Below are positions 30,321 to 35,150 of a stretch of 35,150 nt of DNA, piece by piece (the stretch's first letter is position 1; each line of letters opens with the position of its first letter). A program made the translations under genes and the position numbers. The notes beneath the pieces are model-generated. The model saw only the letters and a list, made by a program, of their open reading frames with translations. It was not told the origin of the DNA and ran no database searches. Source of the stretch: Candidatus Aenigmatarchaeota archaeon (GTDB lineage Archaea; Aenigmatarchaeota; Aenigmatarchaeia; PWEA01); contig PUKU01000032.1 of the NCBI GenBank assembly GCA_003550625.1, positions 1-35,150 on the forward strand, given 5' to 3'.

Positions 30321-32444
30321 TTGGATATCAGAGAAATATTTGATACATTTTTGGACGAGTGCCGCGAAAGATGGTACCTTCTCATACTTATTGGGGTATT
30401 CGTACTGTCACTCTGGATAAGGCTGCTGGCCATAGACTTGAACTGGCTCCAGGCATACGACCCATACTTTCACCTGAGGTACATGAGCTACATAGCCGAG
30501 TACGGATGGATGCCTGCATGGGATCCTCTGTCCTACTTTCCACCCGGACGTCCAACCACATATCCTGCCATGATGTACTACCTGTCGGGCTACATGTACA
30601 GATTTTTCCAGGGATCTTTCGGATCGCTGATAGAGGCGGCACAGTACTCGACGGCTATATTCGGTGCCCTGATGACAGTACCAGCCTACCTTCTCGGGAA
30701 GGAGTTCTCCGACTGGAAGGCAGGCCTGATTGCTGCAGCGGTAATGGGAACGGTTCCTGCAACCATAAGAAGGACCATGGCAGGCTTCTATGACAACCCT
30801 GCCCTTGTTATATTCTTCTCGATACTAACAGTGTACTTTTTCGCCAGGGCTTTCAAGAAGGGAGACCTCGTCAGCTACTCCGGAGCCGCGATGTCCCTTA
30901 TACTGTTCAGCTTTACATGGGAGCCGGCCTGGTACATAGCCTTCATAGTCGTTGGATCTATTATAGCATACTACGCCGCCATATCAGTATTCGGAAGGGA
31001 GGAGTGGAGGAACAAGGGCAAGAAAACGGACTTTTACGAGAGAATAAAACTTGGCTTTGAACCATTCAAGAAACTAATTGTTCCCACAGTTGGAGCCATG
31101 GCCGTGGCTATCGTCGCAGCATACCTACTGGGTCTACATCCAATAAGTAGAATCATGGACTATATAGCATTTGCGACCAGCCCAGGGGATCTTCAGATAG
31201 TTAACGTCTCCGTAGCAGAGCTGCAGAACCTGGAGGTCATCGGAGCCGAGGCCTGGTCGGAGCTTTTCCAGAGGTTCTCGGGAGCACTAGCCTTCTTCAT
31301 ACCTGGATCTCTGCTTCTCTTCAAGAGGAAGAGGAGGCTAGGTACGCTTCTGCTGACGTGGACACTGATAACGTTCTTCTTTATAACACGTGGTGTGCGA
31401 TTTACAGTGATATTTGCACCGGCTGTGGCAGTATCGACCGGTGTTGCCTTTTCAGAGATACACAGAAACGTTATGAAAACAGGTAGGTACGCACCTATGA
31501 TAGCCTTTGGTTTCCTCGGGTCCCTGCTCATGACCCTTGTCAGCCCCTTCGCAGGGTTTGCACTGGGTATACTGCTCGCTCTCGTCCTTATTTTTGTGGA
31601 CGACGATGGAGATATACACGAAATAACGGAGCCCGTGATTTTGGCAACAGCCGTTCTTATGGTTGTGTTCGTGGCGTCACAGGGCATACAGATGGCATCA
31701 CAGCAGACACAGGAACCAATAACCGACGAATGGGAGGAGGCATACAGGTTCCTTAAACATGAAACAAGTGAGGATGCAGTTGTCGGATCCTGGTGGGACC
31801 CAGGCCACCGTATAGCCGGACTATCACAGAGAAGAAACATGGCTGACGGATACCACTGTCTTGAACAGTACTGTGAGGGAGGGCTCAACACAAGGATAAG
31901 CGACCTGGGTGAGATGCTTGTAACCGACAGTGAGGACAGGATGGTCGAACTCATTGAGAGATACCAGGAAGAGGCTTCGGAGGTATACTGGATAGCATCG
32001 GAGGACCTGATAGGTAAGTACCAGTGGCCCCAGTACTTCTCCACGGGATGCAGGGGAGGTGATCCACAGTGTCCTCTTTACAGCCAGTTCACATACGAGA
32101 GGGAGGCGGAGGGAAGGATAATATACAGAGGCGGGGTACACCTGGAGTTCGTAGATGACGAACCCGTGCCCGTGTTCGAGGGACCCGATACAAGGGGAAC
32201 CTTCGAGAGAGTCGTGTTCTACGAGGACGGTGAACTCAAGGAAAGGACCTTCGAAGAAGAGCAGAACGTGGTTCCGGGAACGCTCTGGGTACATCCACAG
32301 TACTATATGGTTGTTCACATCCCAGAGTTCCAGAGTGATTCGATGTTCACCAGGATGTACTTCGAGGAAGGAGACAGGTTGGATAACTTCGAGCAGGTGT
32401 TCAGAAACGACTACGTAAAGATATACCAGCTCACCGACAACTAA
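30321..32444 (+). CDS. aglB: Oligosaccharyltransferase AglB (STT3)
   Basis: Transfers the lipid-linked oligosaccharide to Asn-x-Ser/Thr in exported proteins. About 13 membrane helices fill residues 20-475, followed by an extracellular domain. Catalytic features: DPYFH with Asp47 in the first external loop, AGFYDNPA near residue 157, SVAE near 298 as the fifth-loop Glu motif, and WWDPGH at 491-496 where most STT3 proteins have WWDYG. At 707 residues it is on the short side. The start is a TTG with GGTGTGA five bases upstream. It heads an apparent glycosylation operon; the next gene starts 20 bases after its stop. Confidence 0.93.
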   Translation: MDIREIFDTFLDECRERWYLLILIGVFVLSLWIRLLAIDLNWLQAYDPYFHLRYMSYIAEYGWMPAWDPLSYFPPGRPTTYPAMMYYLSGYMYRFFQGSFGSLIEAAQYSTAIFGALMTVPAYLLGKEFSDWKAGLIAAAVMGTVPATIRRTMAGFYDNPALVIFFSILTVYFFARAFKKGDLVSYSGAAMSLILFSFTWEPAWYIAFIVVGSIIAYYAAISVFGREEWRNKGKKTDFYERIKLGFEPFKKLIVPTVGAMAVAIVAAYLLGLHPISRIMDYIAFATSPGDLQIVNVSVAELQNLEVIGAEAWSELFQRFSGALAFFIPGSLLLFKRKRRLGTLLLTWTLITFFFITRGVRFTVIFAPAVAVSTGVAFSEIHRNVMKTGRYAPMIAFGFLGSLLMTLVSPFAGFALGILLALVLIFVDDDGDIHEITEPVILATAVLMVVFVASQGIQMASQQTQEPITDEWEEAYRFLKHETSEDAVVGSWWDPGHRIAGLSQRRNMADGYHCLEQYCEGGLNTRISDLGEMLVTDSEDRMVELIERYQEEASEVYWIASEDLIGKYQWPQYFSTGCRGGDPQCPLYSQFTYEREAEGRIIYRGGVHLEFVDDEPVPVFEGPDTRGTFERVVFYEDGELKERTFEEEQNVVPGTLWVHPQYYMVVHIPEFQSDSMFTRMYFEEGDRLDNFEQVFRNDYVKIYQLTDN

Positions 32445-32464
32445 CCACAATAAAAGGTGATAAG

Positions 32465-33139
32465 ATGTCCGTTGCTGCAGTTATACCAGGATACAACGAA
32501 GAGGAGACCATAGGCTTCGTGATAAAGGAAACGGAAAAACACGTGGACGAAGTCATATACGTAGACGACGGCTCCACCGACGGAACAGTAGGGATAGCCC
32601 AGGAACTGGATGCCACGGTACTGGAGTACGGTAAAAATGTTGGCAAGGGTTACGCCCTCCGCACTGGCTTTCGTAGAGCCCTGTGGGAAGGCTATGATAC
32701 GATTGTGTCCCTGGACTCCGATGGACAGCACGATCCTGCCTACATACCCAACTTCCTACGTTCCTTGGAAAAGGCGGACATGGTCCTCGGCTCCAGGTAT
32801 GCAGGACGTCCCTATACGATACCAAGGAACGTTCTGGGGAACTTCGGACTGAACTTCATAACCAACATACTCTCCTACGGACCACAGGGCCTCTTCCGCG
32901 GCCAGTGGCTGAAGGACACACAGACAGGATTCAGGGCCTTCCGTGCAGAGGCACTGGAGAAGATGGATTTACGGTCAAACGAATACTCCATAGAGTCGGA
33001 GATGGTGTACGAAGCAGCAATAAATGAACTAGAGGTGGTGGAGATACCCATACGTATACCGATACGTGTTCCGGGGGTCGGGATCAGGGACGGAGTAAAG
33101 AACGGCCTATGTGTCTTCAAGAAGAGGTTCAACCTGTAA
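32465..33139 (+). CDS. Family 2 glycosyltransferase, dolichyl-phosphate sugar synthase-like
   Basis: A 224-residue GT-A enzyme that would transfer a sugar from a nucleotide sugar to dolichyl phosphate (DPM1/AglJ/AglD-core type). Motifs: AAVIPGYNEEETIG at the start, VDDGSTDGT, NVGKGYALRTGFRRA, the metal-binding Asp-x-Asp in SLDSDGQHDP (about 83-92), GSRYAGRP, and TGFRAFRAEA followed by SIESEMVYEA. There is no C-terminal membrane domain. GGTGAT sits 3 bases before the ATG. Placed directly after aglB, it probably builds the lipid-linked glycan; which sugar is unknown. Confidence 0.9.
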   Translation: MSVAAVIPGYNEEETIGFVIKETEKHVDEVIYVDDGSTDGTVGIAQELDATVLEYGKNVGKGYALRTGFRRALWEGYDTIVSLDSDGQHDPAYIPNFLRSLEKADMVLGSRYAGRPYTIPRNVLGNFGLNFITNILSYGPQGLFRGQWLKDTQTGFRAFRAEALEKMDLRSNEYSIESEMVYEAAINELEVVEIPIRIPIRVPGVGIRDGVKNGLCVFKKRFNL

Positions 33140-33141
33140 CA

Positions 33142-33178
33142 GACGAACGAACGCTCGTCCACAAACATACTTAAAAAG
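33142..33178 (+). promoter_or_regulatory. Hairpin and TATA box ahead of the GT-C glycosyltransferase
   Basis: GACGA (33142-33146) and TCGTC (33155-33159) form a small hairpin just after the GT2 stop, and ACTTAAAAAG follows at 33168-33177, about 26 bases before 33197. The third gene of the cluster therefore probably has its own promoter as well as read-through. Confidence 0.4.
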
Positions 33179-33202
33179 TCACGACAACTATTAAGGTGAA
33201 GG

Positions 33203-34924
33203 GTGGGAGGTATTAAGCTTGTATTCAGCAAACAAAAACTGTGGTACGTTCTACTCATAGGTGTGCTTGTTTCAAGCACCTGGGCAAACCTATCCGTGAC
33301 AACCCAGGAGGAACTGGTCTTCGGTGACGAAGGTTACTACGCATCGACGAGCCAGGGCTTCGCGGAGAACCTGGATGTGAGATACAGGACCGTGTTCGGC
33401 GAGACGGACCTGGTCGGTAAAGAGTATCACACAAGAGAACCCATGACCTTCCTGATGTTAGGATCATTCTACATGTTGTTCGGTGAGATGGGGATGAAGA
33501 TCCTCATACCAATGGTATCCGTTGTTTCTGCTCTGTTCCTCTTCTTGCTCGTAAAGAAGATGCACTCGGTGGAAGCAGGAGTTCTCTCGGCTCTCCTCTA
33601 CCTGGCTGTACCGGCTATAGTTACCCATACCGTGTTCGTGTACGTGGAGCATATCGCACTCATGTTCCTCATAGGATCCTTCTACTTCCTCTACAGCTAC
33701 ATCAAAGACGAGGACTTTCTTCATCTGATATTCACGGGAGTTCTCTTCGGATTTTCAATACTAACGGCACAGAACGTTATTATCGTACCGATAATATTCG
33801 CAGTAGTCCTCTTGCTCTACAAGGTAAGCTGGGAGGGGTGGTTCAAGGAGTTCGGAACCCTTGTCCTCATAACACTGATAATGATGGCCCCGTGGATGGC
33901 CCACAACTACCGTGTGGGCAACGGACTGGGATTTGACACGCACAGGGTCCTGGAGCCCCTTGGTCTTGATCTGAGGGAACCTTCACAGGACTACACCGAA
34001 CAGCTACCCGGAATAGAAACAGGTGGCTTCCCAGAGGACCCAAGGGACGTTGGTGGCATACACGCACAGGGTTATATCAGTTTCATAGAGTTTGCTTACA
34101 CAATCCCCATATTCGTACTGGCTATGCTCGGGTTCTCATTCTACCTCGTAAAGAAAAACAAGAAGTATGCGATTCCCCTGCTCTGGGCACTGGTCATGTT
34201 CGCGGTGATATACTCGTTACTGTGGCACAGAAGCTTCGATATGGTATCGAGGAACCTTCTGTACATAACTGCACCGCTGGCCATGGCAGCATGGTTTGCT
34301 TCAGAAAAGATATACAGATACCTAAACAGCTTCGAGTCCACGGGCAAGATGCTCGGAATATTCTTCGTGCTTGTCCTCGTCGGTTGGTCCCTTTTCACCG
34401 TTGCAGCCAAGGCCGAATCGCTCCGGCCACAGAAACAGTTCTCCGAACCGTTCTTTGAGGCATGTGACTGGGTAAGCGAAAATACACAGGAGGACTCTGT
34501 AATGCACTATGTATACAGGTGGAGAACCCTGTACCACTGCCAGAGACATAGTATAAGAAACGACTTCCACGGGATGGAAGATGCTATAGTCTCAGCGGAC
34601 CAAAACACATATGAAACGTACAAGGCTATAGGCGTGGACTACGTGATGCTACACAGCCGGCTGGTCGACTGGAATCCAGGAGTGCAGTCGTACTCCTTCG
34701 ACTTCGTACAGTATATAATGTTCGACCCGCTTTACGAGCAGGTCTACAGCTACCCCGATGGATGCAACATAATGGACATGCAACAGGACTGTGTAGCTGT
34801 TTTCGAGATCCTGGACGAAGAGGATGTGGACGAAGAAGCACCAGATGAACAGACAATAACCATAGATCCCGAGGATCTCGAGGGAGAAGAAGGCGACGAA
34901 GAGGCTCAAATCGAGCTTGGTTAA
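33203..34924 (+). CDS. GT-C membrane glycosyltransferase (family 39-like)
   Basis: An integral membrane glycosyltransferase of the ArnT/PMT-like GT-C type that uses a polyprenyl-phosphate sugar as donor. After the first helix the external loop carries FGDEGYYA with Asp42-Glu43, the expected catalytic acidic pair, and later REPMTFLMLGSFYMLFG; about 10-12 further membrane helices follow, then a soluble domain and a very acidic 35-residue tail. The best start is a GTG at 33203 with GGTGA three bases upstream; no ATG is available before the first membrane helix. It likely uses the product of the preceding GT2 enzyme to extend a lipid-linked glycan, or to glycosylate proteins directly. Confidence 0.82.
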   Translation: MGGIKLVFSKQKLWYVLLIGVLVSSTWANLSVTTQEELVFGDEGYYASTSQGFAENLDVRYRTVFGETDLVGKEYHTREPMTFLMLGSFYMLFGEMGMKILIPMVSVVSALFLFLLVKKMHSVEAGVLSALLYLAVPAIVTHTVFVYVEHIALMFLIGSFYFLYSYIKDEDFLHLIFTGVLFGFSILTAQNVIIVPIIFAVVLLLYKVSWEGWFKEFGTLVLITLIMMAPWMAHNYRVGNGLGFDTHRVLEPLGLDLREPSQDYTEQLPGIETGGFPEDPRDVGGIHAQGYISFIEFAYTIPIFVLAMLGFSFYLVKKNKKYAIPLLWALVMFAVIYSLLWHRSFDMVSRNLLYITAPLAMAAWFASEKIYRYLNSFESTGKMLGIFFVLVLVGWSLFTVAAKAESLRPQKQFSEPFFEACDWVSENTQEDSVMHYVYRWRTLYHCQRHSIRNDFHGMEDAIVSADQNTYETYKAIGVDYVMLHSRLVDWNPGVQSYSFDFVQYIMFDPLYEQVYSYPDGCNIMDMQQDCVAVFEILDEEDVDEEAPDEQTITIDPEDLEGEEGDEEAQIELG

Positions 34925-34939
34925 AAACAATAGATAGAT

Positions 34940-35150
34940 ATGCATTACTACTACCTCGGCGGAGTTTCAATCCTGGTAGCCTTTATTACAACTTTATTTT
35001 TAACTAAGAAATGGATAAGCATCGCAAAGGGCATGGGGCTCACAGGGAAGGATATAAATAAAGAAGACGAACCAGAAGTCGCGGAATCCGGTGGAATAAC
35101 AGTTATAATAGGTTTAACTTTTGCAATTCTATTTTTCATATTCTCATTGA
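34940..35150 (+). CDS. Polyprenyl-phosphate sugar-1-phosphate transferase (GPT/Alg7-type), N-terminal part
   Basis: The first 70 residues of a membrane enzyme of the Alg7/AglH/MraY group; the frame runs off the right edge. One N-terminal helix (YLGGVSILVAFITTLFLT) is followed by the diagnostic cytosolic loop KGMGLTGKDINKEDEPEVAESGG and a second helix. The pattern GxxGxDxNKxxxPxVxExGG is typical of UDP-GlcNAc:dolichyl-phosphate GlcNAc-1-phosphate transferases, which start N-glycan assembly. It begins 15 bases after the GT-C gene and completes the glycosylation cluster visible here. Confidence 0.85.
   Translation, partial: MHYYYLGGVSILVAFITTLFLTKKWISIAKGMGLTGKDINKEDEPEVAESGGITVIIGLTFAILFFIFSL

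Noticed and set aside
31193..32044. A 283-codon minus-strand frame inside aglB
   Set aside because: Antisense to the conserved AglB coding sequence including WWDPGH; composition (Ser, Thr, Arg-rich) is that of a shadow frame.
1..35150. CRISPR arrays, insertion sequences, integrases, defence or toxin-antitoxin genes
   Set aside because: No spaced direct repeats, transposase-like frames, terminal inverted repeats or such gene products were found; the content is core chromosomal.

Overview
The window is archaeal. It encodes three RNase P protein subunits (rnp3, rnp2, rnp4), ribosomal proteins L31e, L39e and S19e, eIF6, PDCD5, an archaeal-type TrpRS, type 2 IPP isomerase, a geranylgeranyl-reductase-family enzyme, SecD/SecF and an AglB oligosaccharyltransferase. 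Promoters look archaeal: TATA boxes lie about 26 bases before starts, many genes appear leaderless, and others use GGTGA-type ribosome binding sites. Base composition is intermediate. Arg is mostly AGA/AGG and Ile mostly ATA. Proteins are Asp/Glu-rich but still Lys-rich, which suggests a moderately salt-adapted organism rather than a classical extreme haloarchaeon. A nanohaloarchaeote-like or other euryarchaeal/DPANN lineage is my best guess, an inference only.

Layout: (1) 1-1590, end of rnp3, an inverted amphi-Trp gene, rnp2 and a THEP1 NTPase. (2) 1628-3866, isoprenoid genes fni and idsA, followed by two mutually exclusive hairpins. (3) 3931-4992, an unrecognised helical-repeat protein. (4) 5179-6933, trpS and a DedA-like membrane protein. 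(5) 11804-6939 on the minus strand, a translation/secretion block rnp4-S19e-PDCD5-L39e-L31e(zinc-finger fusion)-eIF6-FtsY-phosphohexomutase. (6) 11872-18603, a P-type ATPase, an intron-containing tRNA-Gly(UCC), an unusual HIT protein and two overlapping CPA2-type antiporters. (7) 18625-19057, tRNA-Trp with two predicted introns, directly after a PC4-like gene; then a GC-rich candidate ncRNA. (8) 19258-22940, acetyl-CoA synthetase and a large secreted sequon-rich protein. (9) 25519-22944, secF-secD. (10) 25663-28219, geranylgeranyl-reductase-like enzyme, lipoprotein and PHP phosphoesterase. (11) 30207-28225, UPF1-like helicase. (12) 30321-end, an N-glycosylation cluster: aglB, a dolichyl-phosphate-type GT2, a GT-C membrane glycosyltransferase and the start of a GPT/Alg7-type sugar-1-phosphate transferase.

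The genes connect in several ways. Fni, IdsA and GGR provide and saturate polyprenyl chains used for lipids and for the dolichyl carrier of the N-glycosylation cluster. FtsY and SecDF export proteins such as the ten-sequon secreted protein, a plausible AglB substrate. RNase P subunits bracket the region that holds two tRNA genes tucked tightly behind protein genes. No gene-free stretch exceeds 300 bases. I saw no CRISPR array, insertion sequence, integrase or phage gene; this is core chromosome. The most unusual items are the two-intron tRNA-Trp, the L31e-C2H2 zinc-finger fusion, the HIT protein lacking its nucleophile, the secreted InlB-repeat/helix-hairpin-helix protein, and the helical-repeat protein.
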